From Phytophthora sp. 'mugwort' (lineage: Eukaryota; Oomycota; Peronosporomycetes; Peronosporales; Peronosporaceae), in the NCBI GenBank assembly GCA_033558025.1, contig JAUCEF010000013.1:1233001-1297000 (forward strand): a DNA stretch of 64,000 nt, given 5' to 3'. A model generated the notes under the pieces. The model saw only the letters and a program-made list of their open reading frames with translations, was not told where the DNA came from and did not search any database. Made by a program: the position numbers and the translations under genes. Shown here piece after piece: positions 22,001 through 31,049 of this stretch. Each line of letters begins with the position of its first letter. The stretch's first letter is position 1.

Positions 22001-22108
22001 GTCGGAGACGGTGGAGGACGAGACGCCGAGAGATTGAGACGACGAGTGCGTGGGGCGACGGTGGTTGTAAGGAGGAGGAGGCCCTCGATGCTGCCGCTCG
22101 TCGTACAT
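19019..22108 (-). CDS. GPCR-PIPK fusion: seven-helix receptor with phosphatidylinositol phosphate kinase
   Basis: The frame extends to a GTG at 22150. The first ATG is at 22108, giving 1029 residues without introns. A Pro/Ser-rich head of about 60 residues is followed by seven hydrophobic helices over about 60-390, with a Cys-rich loop (residues about 145-170) after helix 3. A linker leads to the PIPK domain at about 520-930. Its landmarks are the SGAFMFFSADGSLIVKS nucleotide-loop region, IKGSW, a C-R-H-C pair near a K-Y-T-Y motif, IMDYSLLMGI with the catalytic Asp, and LGVIDILQTWTYQKRMER with the metal-binding Asp. This layout is the GPCR-PIPK (GK) class known from Phytophthora and, as RpkA, from Dictyostelium. 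It would couple an outside signal directly to phosphoinositide production. The acidic, Gln/Ser-rich tail is about 100 residues. Confidence 0.93.
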   Translation of the reverse strand: MYDERQHRGPPPPYNHRRPTHSSSQSLGVSSSTVSDPDVNMLQENELHERPPPAALHTCLQSTTRWFQLVMFFAFVLALVLAMASSYDNLSPGLIWGGVLSIFSVFFVILSYASVPSYRQHPNPLVFWRTIADAVFVLQLMAQQFVRCLFFDCVPLCSSTNLQCGCSTDRGASSTCEVFAGLFEFTLLASECWFFCMTANLLMSLTNPFTDFKRNTRMFHLGSWLVPLILGLLLMNTDDWAGYSDLGVCWTNALKNLQADKMADCPLGYEVTDNFTSDYKAVNANIISWLFFYVWMGMFIIFGIAVWIWAWKRLSEGMPETYAVRVQSINRARFNVFAVTFYWIIVVIVYIKFLSRDRAKPDKSSELLNFLIAGKGYLDLVIWFALNDFHVAHFTRCLGENAGEIDVDLNPQVNAALRREVLFYTTSGIIQAVQAAERLPASQRIQHLALLPQTKATNVTTTAAFTAVPVSDSGNAANPSAAYAAYRQQQANDVEREGTNGAGAFDENMRIAKNTPRTKTFHDYEPHAFKKIRERFGVNNEAYLQALSATAKERLSEGASGAFMFFSADGSLIVKSTSKEECSFLRSIAQDYADYLCNNPRSLLLRFYGCHCLELYGKQFSFVVMANLFDTDQVIHSRYDIKGSWVNRHGDLPKRGKKVTCRHCNRKYTYQNSAPENASCTVRLGGHEPNVVLKDSDLTQKLNLDRNVALELYQQLCADTQLLCSFGIMDYSLLMGINEVEYVVDEGSSTDDETEATNTPIQPIIQGTKPGNNLQRSSVYNPFTENSMMDPRSGGAQNLARSKGPPPVQAPSSKSRHHASVSSNVGSYNARSALSGPVMQRKASKPREYSKSRNGRTESNTSSSGRRLPRSGMRMANTVVGPAYYHLGVIDILQTWTYQKRMERFVKIAFKGVDGDGLSAIPPKLYQARFQLKMADILGVEDLVGGDNADLDLFTQQNSHMDVDTQQVDQQFNIQSIRSLASSELVAINPMDSHYANSRSSSNLRQRSTENSQSVGQDTEEYTGIDYHL

Positions 22109-22296
22109 GATGGCGCGCGGGGACTGGAGCAGAGGCACGGGAGGAGACACGCTGCTGCGGCGGTGGGCGGCGCGGCTGGACGTCGTCCTTTCCTCGGCTT
22201 ATGGGGCGTCGACTCGGGGCTTGGCCTTATTGCGCGGGTGTGAGATGCGGAAAGAGAGCAGGAGTACCACAATCGGAATTTAAGAGAAAGATACGG

Positions 22297-22309
22297 TTGG
22301 ATAATGACT
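22297..22309 (-). promoter_or_regulatory. Possible oomycete initiator of the GPCR-PIPK gene
   Basis: On the minus strand AGTCATTATCCAA resembles the oomycete core initiator GCTCATTYYNCAWTTT in its central part. It lies about 190 bp upstream of the chosen ATG. Visual match only. Confidence 0.3.
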
Positions 22310-23000
22310 GACTACTAGGGCTAGGGAGATGGATGCTTTTTTTTTACCTACGGACGATAAAGAATACCGGTAAATATTTGTGCTCTGCAACTTCCGTACT
22401 AATTGGGTACACGACCTCTGTATTTATTACCGGTAGTACAGTACACTAGTATTTTATATTAATCATACAGTATTATTATATTCTCAGTTTACGAAAAACC
22501 ATCAGTTTACGAAAATCCAGTCGTGTAGAGACTGGACGCACACCAGGATTTTATCGCGCGAGACTTCATTGGAAAGGAGATCCCCTTGCTGCTGCTCCTA
22601 ATGGTGATTGCTTCCCGACCTCGCTGCACACAATAGTTCCTCCCCGCCCACTGCGCCCTGCTCAGCCCCAATCTGATCGAAATTTGACGCAGCACCGCTC
22701 TCGACGCAAGAGCAGGACCAGCTCAGAAATGACTGCTGCCCCTCCCAACGTACGAACGCACTTCAACTTGGCGCAATCTGGTAATGTCGACAAACAAATG
22801 TCCATGTCCCAATTCGCGTCACTCAGATTCGGAAGCGCGAACTACCGGGTGGTCTACCCGGCTTAAAGCTGATGATCATTGGGATGAGTGGATACTTGTG
22901 TGCAAAAAAATGTGTCGATTTGTGCAGGTGAGGCCCTCACTTGATCTTCTTGGCGAGAATCAAAATGTACAAATTATCGTGGTCGACAGAGCACCAGTTG
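22310..23000. other. Intergenic, nothing recognised
   Basis: About 690 bases, AT-rich near 22330-22500. It should contain upstream control sequence of the GPCR-PIPK gene. The rest shows no gene. Confidence 0.45.
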
Positions 23001-23009
23001 ACTAAGCGT

Positions 23010-24470
23010 TATAAGGGTTCACGTGTCCAATGAAAAGTATCTCGATCTCCATCCCACAAGGCAAATGCTCGCCCAGCTCCTCTCTGATTGGATCCATCAG
23101 CTTCGTAATCGTCCAGATTATCCAACCTCTGGAGCAGCTTGGGAATGCTCAAGCGACCAAACTGTGCAGCTTTTGCGATGACACAGTTGAATGAATGCTG
23201 GTCACCAATCATGTAGCCAATTCACGGAGTCCACTTGGTATTCCCCAATGCGATCGAAGCGATTTATATTAACTGTCAGTTCTTGGTCGTGTAGATACTG
23301 CATCAACATGGCCATTTCGAGCTGCAATATCAAAAGGTTTGTGCCTGAAACACCAATATTTCTTCATTTCGTCGCTTTCTTCACGTCCCAGTGGGGTGTT
23401 CCATCAACCACTGCAATACAGCCAATCAACCTTAAGAACACGCCGCTTCCAGTGCGTCACGCGAGACTTTTTCCATTGTGCGTGATTTCGTGGAAGGGGC
23501 GGGTGAGTTTGAGCATTTGTTGCATAAGTGCCAAGCTTCCACGTGCGGCCAGATGACCCAATGAAATTGCCGCCAACTTTTCGTTCGCGTATAAGTACCC
23601 ACCGTCTAACAGGCGTACAGTATTATCACTTCTGGCTGCGGACAGCCGGTAGCGTAGGACAAGAGAGGGATGTCAGGGGGTAACAATTGTTCTGCAAAAC
23701 GACGTTGCCGAGCCACAAAGCATGGTCAATCGCGACCTCTTGGTCGTAAGAGTCAAGTATCATCCCTTCAGCCAGACACTGAGCAAGTTGTCCGTTCTCG
23801 ACCGCTTGCGTATCGCTATGAGCCCCCAGTAGGCTTAATTATATTTGCCGTCAAATTCTGCGGTGCAATCGTGTCGAATGGCTCGGTCGTCCTCTTGACG
23901 TACTAAATTCTTCTGTGCATTAGACGCAATTTCTCGTTTATTGCTAGATCGGTGCTCGCAGAGAAACCTCAACACGTGTAGATGTCCGCCTTGTGCTGCA
24001 GCCGAACTACCTCAACAGGCTTCACAACCGGAGAAATGGGCGAACAACCACTTCATTTGCAGCAGGTCCTCGTTCTCGCAGCTACGTACAACGACTTGCA
24101 AAAATGCCAGCGGTGATAGTGTGTGTCTGATGGGCGATAATTTGCGAGACCAACCCAATACTCTGTCCTCTACACGAGTACAGCTAGAGGCCCAAATCCA
24201 GTCTAAAACGTCACTATTCCAAAACTACAAACCTTGCTGAGTGAGAGGCTTGCTGGCGGCCCGAAAACTCTGGAGAGTGTTCGGGTGTGTGTTCAAGGCT
24301 CCACACACCCGGGTACTGGCGCAGTACGACATTCAAGCACGTGAACATCATGTGTTGGAAAAAGAAAAATGAGGAACCCTCGATTACTTTTAGTTCCTTT
24401 GTGGACTTTTCTCAGACCATTGACAAGACAGGAACTGACGTGGTTTCTTCAATACCATGGAACCAGGGGT
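23010..24470 (-). pseudogene. Ankyrin-like family gene, decayed copy A
   Basis: Read on the minus strand, this stretch follows copy C (53570-55070, plus) block by block in the same order. The shared blocks are CCATGGTAT leader sequence, the SLSKACSF-W-NSDVLDWIWA block, the WLFAHFSGCEA block, a GGHLHVLRFL repeat, the LAQCLAEGMILDSYDQ block and the VIAKAAQFGRL repeat near 23150. Many frameshifts and stops break it. The repeats are degenerate ankyrin-type (about 30-33 residues, A-x-x-G-H-L-x-V-x-x-L). Such families are large in oomycetes. The copy ends near 23010, earlier than copy C. The young copia element sits about 90 bp beyond its 5' end. Confidence 0.7.
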
Positions 24471-24561
24471 AGTCAACACATTACGCCCTAGTCAATACGG
24501 TACCCATGAAATGAATTGGACGGTGAACCCTACATTTATGAATTGTCAAGTCACTGTGTGA

Positions 24562-24566
24562 CATAG
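24562..24566. repeat. Target-site duplication CATAG, left
   Basis: CATAG directly precedes the 5' LTR and recurs right after the 3' LTR at 29276-29280, proving the element's limits and a 5-bp staggered integration. Confidence 0.9.
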
Positions 24567-24850
24567 TGTTGATGTGTGCGCCGTATATGCGAAGCGGTGA
24601 CGTCATGCCCATGCGCAGTGATGACACGATGCGTGCGGGCACATGCAGCGATGACGCAATGCATGCGAGCTCACGCAATGGCGTTGTGCTGAAAAAGGGG
24701 GGGCAGTTGAGAACACGTGGATGGATCGGATTGGTCGATATTCCGATTTACTCCTGGGACACAAGGTAAGTAGATGCAGGTTAGCAAGAGTAAGGAGACA
24801 ATAGAACTCACTTCGGCATTTGCCCTCAAACCAACAAGAGCATCTCAACA
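24567..24850 (+). repeat. 5' LTR of the copia element
   Basis: 284 bp bounded by TGTTGA and TCAACA. It contains an A5G7 purine run near 24695-24706 and a GTAAGT donor-like motif near 24766. Confidence 0.93.
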
Positions 24851-24894
24851 GGTTAACAGCCGCAAGACGCTCAAGACCAAGCTTCAGTACCGCC

Positions 24895-27800
24895 ATGACC
24901 ACCACGTCCGCCAAGAAAGCTGAAGTCATCCTGGGAAGCGACAACTACTTCCACTGGGAGTTCGCCATGCGGATGACGCTGGCGAGGAAGGGGCTGTTGG
25001 CGCACGTGCAGTTGGTGAAGGACCCGTCGGAGATGACGGAGGCGTGGCTGCTCAATGACATGAAGGCGCTCGGGCTCATCGCCCAAGGTGTGGCGGTGGA
25101 GCACCACACGAAGATCCGCTCGGCGACGTCGGCCATCATGGCCTGGAACACGTTGCGCGACTTCTACAACCGGACGACCATGCACAACCGGGTGACGATG
25201 ACCCGTCGCCTCCACGAGTTCAAGATGGAGGGCGGCGTGACCATGGCCAAGCACCTGGACGACTTCGACGAGCTCATCGTGGGTCTGCAGACGCTCGGAG
25301 AACCGCTGGACGAGGCTCGTCAGCTGGTCATCCTGCTGAGCAGTCTGCCCACGGAGTACGAGTTGATCTGCTCGATCGTGGAGAACGTGAAAGACTTCAC
25401 GTTGATCGAGGTGAAGGAGAAGCTACTCAAGGAGTACGAGCGCCTCGACAAGAAGGAAGGCACTGAGCGCGCGCTAAAGGCTACTGCGAACAGCAGTAAG
25501 TTCAAAGGCGCGAAAACCTTCAGGGGCGGCAAGGGCAGCAAGGCCTTCGGTTCAAGGAAGAACGGCGGTTTCAAGGGCAAGTGCTTCAACTGCGGCCAGA
25601 TGGGCCACATGAAGCGGGACTGCCCGGACCCGAACGCGGGCAACAACGACGACGACGCGGTCTTCGCCGTTGGGAAGAGTCGGTCGGCTGGGTGGCTGAT
25701 CGACAGCGGTGCGACGGCGCACATGACGCCTCACCGCAACGACTTGTTTGAGTACAAGGACCTCGACTCGGACGTCGAGGTGACCATCGCGGACGGCAAG
25801 AAGATCCGGGTGGTGGGAACGGGGTCGGTGCGCCTGACGGGCATCGACGGCACGCGCATTAAGATGGTCGATGTGATGTACATCCCCGGGCTGGACCGAC
25901 AGCTGTTGTCTGTCAGCAGGCTGGCGGAGCGCGGCATGAGCGTGGAGTTTCAGAAGAAGTCGTGTACGATCTGGAACAAGTCCAAGGCGATCGCGTTGGG
26001 CAAGAAGGTCGGCAAGGCCTACGTGCTCGACTGCGAGAAGGACATGGCGCACTACGTGGAGTACGCCGGAGTCGACAGTGAGTGGGAGTTGTGGCATGCG
26101 CGCATGGGCCACTTGAACAAGGACGCGCTGGCGAAGACGCAGAACGCCACCACTGGCATGCCCACGTTGGACCGCAAGTCCATGACGCTGTGCGGGGGCT
26201 GCATGAAGGGCAAACAGACGGTCGCGCACTTCCCGTCTCGATCGCTGTCGAAGACGACGAAGGTGTTGCAGTTGGTGCACACGGACGTCATGGGGCCCAT
26301 GAAGACGAAGTCTAAAGGCGGGGCCCGGTACGTGCTCACGTTTGTGGATGACTACTCCAAGTACGTGGTGGCGTACTTCATCACCAAGAAGAGTGAGGTG
26401 CCCGTCAAGTTCAAGACGTTCATGAACTTGTACGAGAACCAGTGGGGAGAGCGCATCAAGTGCCTGCGCTCGGACAACGGCACGGAGTTCGTCAACAAGG
26501 AGATGGACAGGTTGTGCGCGTTGAACGGGATCGTTCACCAGAAGACCGTGCCTTACAGCCCGCAGCAGAACGGCGTGGCGGAGCGCATGAACCGCACGAT
26601 CATGGAGAAGGCCCGCAGCATGTTGTATTACAAGGCTATCTCAACGATGTGGTGGGCCGAGGCGGTCAGTACGTCGGTGTACCTGATTAACCGGTCCACG
26701 ACCATTACGCACTCGAGCAGGACGCCGTACGAGTTGGCGTTCAGGGGCAAGCCGCGACTGGACCACTTGCGCGTGTTCGGCTCGGTCGGGTACGCTCACG
26801 TCGACAAGGCAAAGCGCACCAAGTTGGAGCCGAAGAGCTTCAAGTGCATGTTCTTGGGGTACGCCGAGAACTCGAAGGGCTACCGCGTGTACGACTTGGA
26901 GTCGAACAAGGTGAAGGTGACAAGGTCGATGAAGCTCGACGAGCGCGAGGTAGACGGCATCTACGACTCGGCGCCGACGGAGAGCACGACGGTCATCCAT
27001 TCGACGGAGGACGTCGATGACGTCGTGCAGCACGAGCAAGAGCGCCAACCCGCTACTGAAGAGCCGATGGGATCGGTGGAGGAGAGCCATGAGGAAGACA
27101 CGGAGATGCCCGAGGCTGAGTCGGACGAGTTGACGAGGCATGAGCTGGCAAGATACCGAAGGACGCCAGGGGCAGCCTTCAGTGGCAATCTTGTATTCCA
27201 CCCGGAACCCGAACGAGTCCGACGCCCTCGTGACTCAGTCCTTGCTCTTCAAGACGTTGCAGACGAGTACAAGGTGAACGACGAGGACGACCCGGACAAC
27301 GACGACCACTTCTGGCCGCCGTCGCCTAAGCGACCTCGAGTCGACGAGGACGGACTGCTCGCCGAAGCGGTACTGGCTTACGCTGCCAGTGTGGGAGAAG
27401 CTGACGACGCGCCTACCACGTACCAGCAGGCCATGAAGAGCAACGAGGCGTCGGAGTGGATCAAGGCGATGAACTCCGAGTTGAAGGCGCACGCGGACAA
27501 TGGCTCGTGGACGCTGGTTCGACGGACGTCTGGCGCCCGGCCGATTGGGTGTCGATGGGTGTTCGCTAAGAAGCGGAACGAGCACGGCCGAGTTGTGCGG
27601 TACAAGGCCCGGTTGGTGGCGAAGGGCTTCAAGCAGAAGTTCGGCGTGGACTTCTTCGAGACGTACTCGCCCGTCGCCAACATGAACTCGATCAGGGTTG
27701 TGCTGTCGGTGGTGGTGGCGAAGGCCTACGTCACAGAGCAGCTGGACGTGGACACAGCGTTCCTGAACAGTGATCTGAAGGAGCAAGTGTTCATGGAGGT

Positions 27801-29013
27801 GCCGTACGGCATCACGAACGCGGAGAACATGATGTGCAAGCTGGACAAGGCGATCTACGGCCTCAAGCAGGCCGCGAGCGCGTGGCATCAGACGATCCAC
27901 GCCGTGTTTATGAAGATCGGCTTCCGCAGCTGCGGGGCAGACCAGTGCGTCTACGTGAAGGGCTCCAAGGACAACTACGTGTACGTCTGCTTGTACGTGG
28001 ACGACATGATCATCGCTGCCAAGACCAACAAAGAGATTGACGAGGTCAAGATGGCGTTGAAGAGCGCGTTTAAGATGAAGGAGCTCGGCGAGGTCAAGTT
28101 CATCCTCGGTATGGAGGTGGACCATGACCACACGGCCGGCACGTTGATGATCAGGCAGACGCGCTACATCGACGACGTCGTGAACCGGTTCAACCAGCAA
28201 GACGCGAAAGCGGTGGTGAACCCGTGCGAGTCCGGCATGAAGTTGACGAAGATGCAATCGCCGACCACGAACGCTGAGCGCGAGGACATGAGGTCCAAGC
28301 CGTACAGGTCTTTGATCGGATGCTTGTTGTACATCACGACCTGCACGCGCCCGGACGTGGCATATATCGTCACGCAGCTGTCGCGGTTCTTGGAGAACCC
28401 TGGGCAGCAGCACTGGAAGGCAGCCATTCGTGTGCTCCGCTACCTGAAGACGACGAAGGACTTCGGGGTCATCTACAGCGGCAACGACGGCAAGGTCGTG
28501 TTGGAGGCGTACACGGACGCGGACTGGGGCAGCAATCTGGACGACCGCCGCTCGGTATCCGGGATCATGATCATGATTGGCGGCGCGCCGGTCGTTTTCA
28601 AGTCCAAGTACCAGCGCACGGTGGCGCTGAGCTCGGCGGAGGCGGAGTACATGGCGTTAAGCCTGTGCACGCAGGAGGTGCTGTGGACCCGTGCGATGCT
28701 CAAGGACCTGGGTCATGAGCAAGTGGGAGCGACGCAAGTCTGGGAGGACAACCAAGGTGCCATTGCACTGGCAAGCAACGCCGGCTACAATGCGCGGACC
28801 AAGCACGTCGACATCAGGCACCACTTCATCCGCGAGAACGTGGCCCGGGACATCATCACGGTGGACTACGTTGGGACGGAAGGTCAGCTGGCGGACATGC
28901 TCACGAAGGCGGTCGGGACGAAGAGACTGCAGTTCTTGCTCGCAGGGAGCGGCGTCCGAACCAAGACCGCTCAGCATGCGGCGAGTGGGAGTGTTGATGT
29001 GTGCGCCGTATAG
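24895..29013 (+). CDS. Copia Gag-Pol polyprotein, intact
   Basis: 1372 residues from the ATG at 24895 (context CCGCCATGACC). The frame is open further upstream but only with a TTG. In order: a Gag helical region (residues about 30-200), a CCHC zinc knuckle C-F-N-C-G-x-M-G-H-x-K-R-D-C (about 230), the aspartic protease motif LIDSGATAHMT (about 268), and a GAG-pre-integrase H-x-x-x-G-H-x(n)-C-x-x-C zinc region. The integrase catalytic core follows (Asp about 463, Asp about 527 in RSDNGTEF, Glu about 563 in NGVAERMNRT), then the copia-type reverse transcriptase with YVDDMII (about 1034-1040) and RNase H with TDADWGS (about 1208). Gene order integrase before reverse transcriptase is the Ty1/copia order. 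The stop at 29011-29013 lies inside the 3' LTR. Confidence 0.95.
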   Translation: MTTTSAKKAEVILGSDNYFHWEFAMRMTLARKGLLAHVQLVKDPSEMTEAWLLNDMKALGLIAQGVAVEHHTKIRSATSAIMAWNTLRDFYNRTTMHNRVTMTRRLHEFKMEGGVTMAKHLDDFDELIVGLQTLGEPLDEARQLVILLSSLPTEYELICSIVENVKDFTLIEVKEKLLKEYERLDKKEGTERALKATANSSKFKGAKTFRGGKGSKAFGSRKNGGFKGKCFNCGQMGHMKRDCPDPNAGNNDDDAVFAVGKSRSAGWLIDSGATAHMTPHRNDLFEYKDLDSDVEVTIADGKKIRVVGTGSVRLTGIDGTRIKMVDVMYIPGLDRQLLSVSRLAERGMSVEFQKKSCTIWNKSKAIALGKKVGKAYVLDCEKDMAHYVEYAGVDSEWELWHARMGHLNKDALAKTQNATTGMPTLDRKSMTLCGGCMKGKQTVAHFPSRSLSKTTKVLQLVHTDVMGPMKTKSKGGARYVLTFVDDYSKYVVAYFITKKSEVPVKFKTFMNLYENQWGERIKCLRSDNGTEFVNKEMDRLCALNGIVHQKTVPYSPQQNGVAERMNRTIMEKARSMLYYKAISTMWWAEAVSTSVYLINRSTTITHSSRTPYELAFRGKPRLDHLRVFGSVGYAHVDKAKRTKLEPKSFKCMFLGYAENSKGYRVYDLESNKVKVTRSMKLDEREVDGIYDSAPTESTTVIHSTEDVDDVVQHEQERQPATEEPMGSVEESHEEDTEMPEAESDELTRHELARYRRTPGAAFSGNLVFHPEPERVRRPRDSVLALQDVADEYKVNDEDDPDNDDHFWPPSPKRPRVDEDGLLAEAVLAYAASVGEADDAPTTYQQAMKSNEASEWIKAMNSELKAHADNGSWTLVRRTSGARPIGCRWVFAKKRNEHGRVVRYKARLVAKGFKQKFGVDFFETYSPVANMNSIRVVLSVVVAKAYVTEQLDVDTAFLNSDLKEQVFMEVPYGITNAENMMCKLDKAIYGLKQAASAWHQTIHAVFMKIGFRSCGADQCVYVKGSKDNYVYVCLYVDDMIIAAKTNKEIDEVKMALKSAFKMKELGEVKFILGMEVDHDHTAGTLMIRQTRYIDDVVNRFNQQDAKAVVNPCESGMKLTKMQSPTTNAEREDMRSKPYRSLIGCLLYITTCTRPDVAYIVTQLSRFLENPGQQHWKAAIRVLRYLKTTKDFGVIYSGNDGKVVLEAYTDADWGSNLDDRRSVSGIMIMIGGAPVVFKSKYQRTVALSSAEAEYMALSLCTQEVLWTRAMLKDLGHEQVGATQVWEDNQGAIALASNAGYNARTKHVDIRHHFIRENVARDIITVDYVGTEGQLADMLTKAVGTKRLQFLLAGSGVRTKTAQHAASGSVDVCAV

Positions 29014-29275
29014 GCGAAGCGGTGACGTCATGCCCATGCGCAGTGATGACACGATGCGTGCGGGCACATGCAGCGATGACGCAATGCATGCGAGCTCACG
29101 CAATGGCGTTGTGCTGAAAAAGGGGGGGCAGTTGAGAACACGTGGATGGATCGGATTGGTCGATATTCCGATTTACTCCTGGGACACAAGGTAAGTAGAT
29201 GCAGGTTAGCAAGAGTAAGGAGACAATAGAACTCACTTCGGCATTTGCCCTCAAACCAACAAGAGCATCTCAACA
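28992..29275 (+). repeat. 3' LTR of the copia element
   Basis: 284 bp, identical to the 5' LTR except for one base at 29013. The first 22 bases also carry the end of the polyprotein frame. Confidence 0.93.
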
Positions 29276-29280
29276 CATAG
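29276..29280. repeat. Target-site duplication CATAG, right
   Basis: Second copy of the 5-bp duplication that flanks the copia element. Confidence 0.9.
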
Positions 29281-29753
29281 TGTGTATATCCATAATGAAT
29301 TGGTGAGCCAGTTTATAAAAAAAAAAATTGAATTGACGGACACGTGTTTTTGAGCTGACACCTGTTATTTGTATTGAACGCGTCTACAGCCACCAATTTG
29401 TCTAAGGAGGATCATACTCACCGCCTCTCCTATTTACGGATTCTACCAATAGTATACGGTATTATACAATAATAGCTCTCCTCAAATTTCTACGAAGGTA
29501 CACTAGTCGGCAAGGTTTTATACGAAAGCTTAAATTTAGATAATAAACGACGGCATTGGTGAGTGGCGTAGCAGGCTGTCGGCCAATCAATCAGAGGTCG
29601 GGTTCAAAGCCCCGTAGAGATCACACAGACGGGAAACTGAAACCACCAAATAAGTCCTTTTACATTAAAAATTTTAAATCAAAGTTGATAACTGCTGCCC
29701 GAAAAACTTTGTTATTTCGTTAGTTTAATCAACAAACTAGTTCATCAAAGATC
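29281..29753. other. Intergenic, AT-rich
   Basis: AT-rich DNA with an A-run near 29320. It contains the tRNA-like block described separately (29555-29620). No protein gene is seen. Confidence 0.45.
29555..29620 (+). repeat. tRNA-derived SINE-like block
   Basis: TGGCGTAGCAGG at 29564-29575 fits the pol III A box (TRGCNNAGYNGG) fully. GGTTCAAAGCC at 29601-29611 fits the B box (GGTTCGANTCC) at 9 of 11. The spacing is 37 nt, shorter than in a tRNA, and no full cloverleaf folds by eye, so a tRNA-derived SINE or decayed tRNA is more likely than a working gene. Confidence 0.4.
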
Positions 29754-30035
29754 TCACCTAATGTCCTCATTGTCTTTGACAATATCTCCCAGTCCTTCTT
29801 CCCATACCCTTCGCTTGACTAACCCACTTAGTTTGGAAAAGATTTCCGTAGACGTCGTGCTTCGAAATGTGCCAGTCACGGTAATCATCGCTGAACCCTT
29901 CCACCCCAACTCTCCCTTAAAGTGCAGCAGTACACGGGTAGGCACGCCCCCGCCTGGCCCCTTGATCCATTAAATCACCTCGCGTTTCTCGAGGTTAGTC
30001 TTCGAGGTTCGCTTCGGCGTCATGGATGCCATTTG
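29754..30035 (-). pseudogene. HTH part of a pogo/Tc1-like transposase, relic
   Basis: On the minus strand the block NLEKREVI, an in-frame TAA, then WIKGPGGGVPTRVLLHF and GWKGSAMI reads as a helix-turn-helix N terminus of a mariner/pogo-type transposase. The open part ends at 29754. No DDE core follows, so it is a truncated fragment. The family call is from pattern memory only. Confidence 0.4.
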
Positions 30036-30209
30036 AGAAGTTGGGTGCGGCTTGTCCAGGGCAATTTGGAAAGTGAGGTAGATGTGATTACCGCTATTGC
30101 TGTGGGTTTAAATTAATATTCGGAACGGTATTATAATTGGAACAGTATAATGAGAAAAAGAACGTTCTAGAAGTCAGGAAGGGTACTGTAATGCGATACC
30201 GTATAATAT

Positions 30210-30830
30210 TTGGTAGAATCCGTTATTTTCAAACGTCCCGAACTCTTCGTGTACTCCGCAATGGTCTCCAGCATCGCTATCATCTGCCGTTTCTTTTTTG
30301 AGGAGCTGTTGCAAGCCCAGCAATACATCTCTGTGGCTGCTAGCTTTAAGCGCTTCCTACCCCATTGGCCGCCACTCGAGCTTCTGTATCGTCGTCAAGA
30401 GCTGTTGCATCCCCGCCGAGGCACTAATTTCAGTGTCGCCTATGCCCCGGTATTCTGGCCCAGAACACCACCAGAGGTTATAAGAACCTCATGAACCACC
30501 TCCGGGCTAGGCACCACGATTACGAGCAAATCATGCAAGCCATGACGGCAGAGGAGCATTTTCCTTACGCAAGTTCCGAAAAGGTACATGACAAGTCGTT
30601 TTCTATGCTAATGTGTTTGCTGCATTAACTGGTATATCTAATTGTATAGGCCAAACTGTGTTGGGGTGGCTAGAATGGATTGTCGAGGGCGAGATGCCGC
30701 TTGACTTCTGTGGGAATGCACTCGCTCGGAAGTACACCAGCCTCGAGCCTATTTGCAACGCCGCGCTCAATAATTACGGACTGTTTTCCTAGAGGTGAAA
30801 TATTTAAACGAACACAGTCAGAATTCGCTC
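30210..30830 (+). pseudogene. hAT-family transposase relic 2 (BED finger and start of core)
   Basis: Frames change often. A BED-finger end, LMNHLRARHHDYE, lies near 30487-30525. After a gap, TVLGWLEWIVEGEMPLDFCGNALARKYTSLEPI-like sequence (in pieces near 30655-30755) matches the conserved block following BED fingers in some oomycete hAT proteins. The rest of the transposase is missing. Confidence 0.5.
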
Positions 30831-31049
30831 TCATTTTTGACGGCTGTGTCGCGGTCTTCCTTCGCCGGGGTTGTGAGTACCTTCGGCCGACAGAGTCACA
30901 ACGCGCGATGCTTGATAGATCCTTAGAGTGCCAAAATGATTGTTCTCAACGAAGAATTTCCACGACTAAGCATGGCCGACGCTACCCGCCGACCAGCTTT
31001 CCTTCCTTCTCACTGAATTACGTTCCTCCTTTACCTGTTCCATGAATCA

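Larger units (their letters stand above)
24567..29275 (+). mobile_element. Full-length Ty1/copia LTR retrotransposon
   Basis: 4709 bp with 284-bp LTRs that begin TGTTGA and end TCAACA, a 5-bp target duplication (CATAG), and one uninterrupted Gag-Pol frame. The LTRs differ at a single base (T at 24588, G at 29013), so insertion is recent. The sequence after the 5' LTR (GGTTAACAGCC at 24851) has GGTTA in common with the anticodon-arm primer site used by Drosophila copia, which suggests a half-tRNA primer. That is inference. The purine-rich run GCGAGTGGGAG just before 28992 is the likely polypurine tract. GC content and codon use are higher than in the surrounding DNA. All key catalytic motifs are present, so it may still be active. 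Confidence 0.96.

Noticed and set aside
22150..22272. Possible upstream start for the GPCR-PIPK
   Set aside because: In-frame codon at 22150 is GTG and the frame at 22272 starts with TTG in another frame; the first ATG is 22108.
25552..28413. Long minus-strand open frames (328 and 392 codons) inside the copia element
   Set aside because: They are antisense shadows of the GC-rich polyprotein frame: Arg/His/Leu/Val-rich, with no domain.
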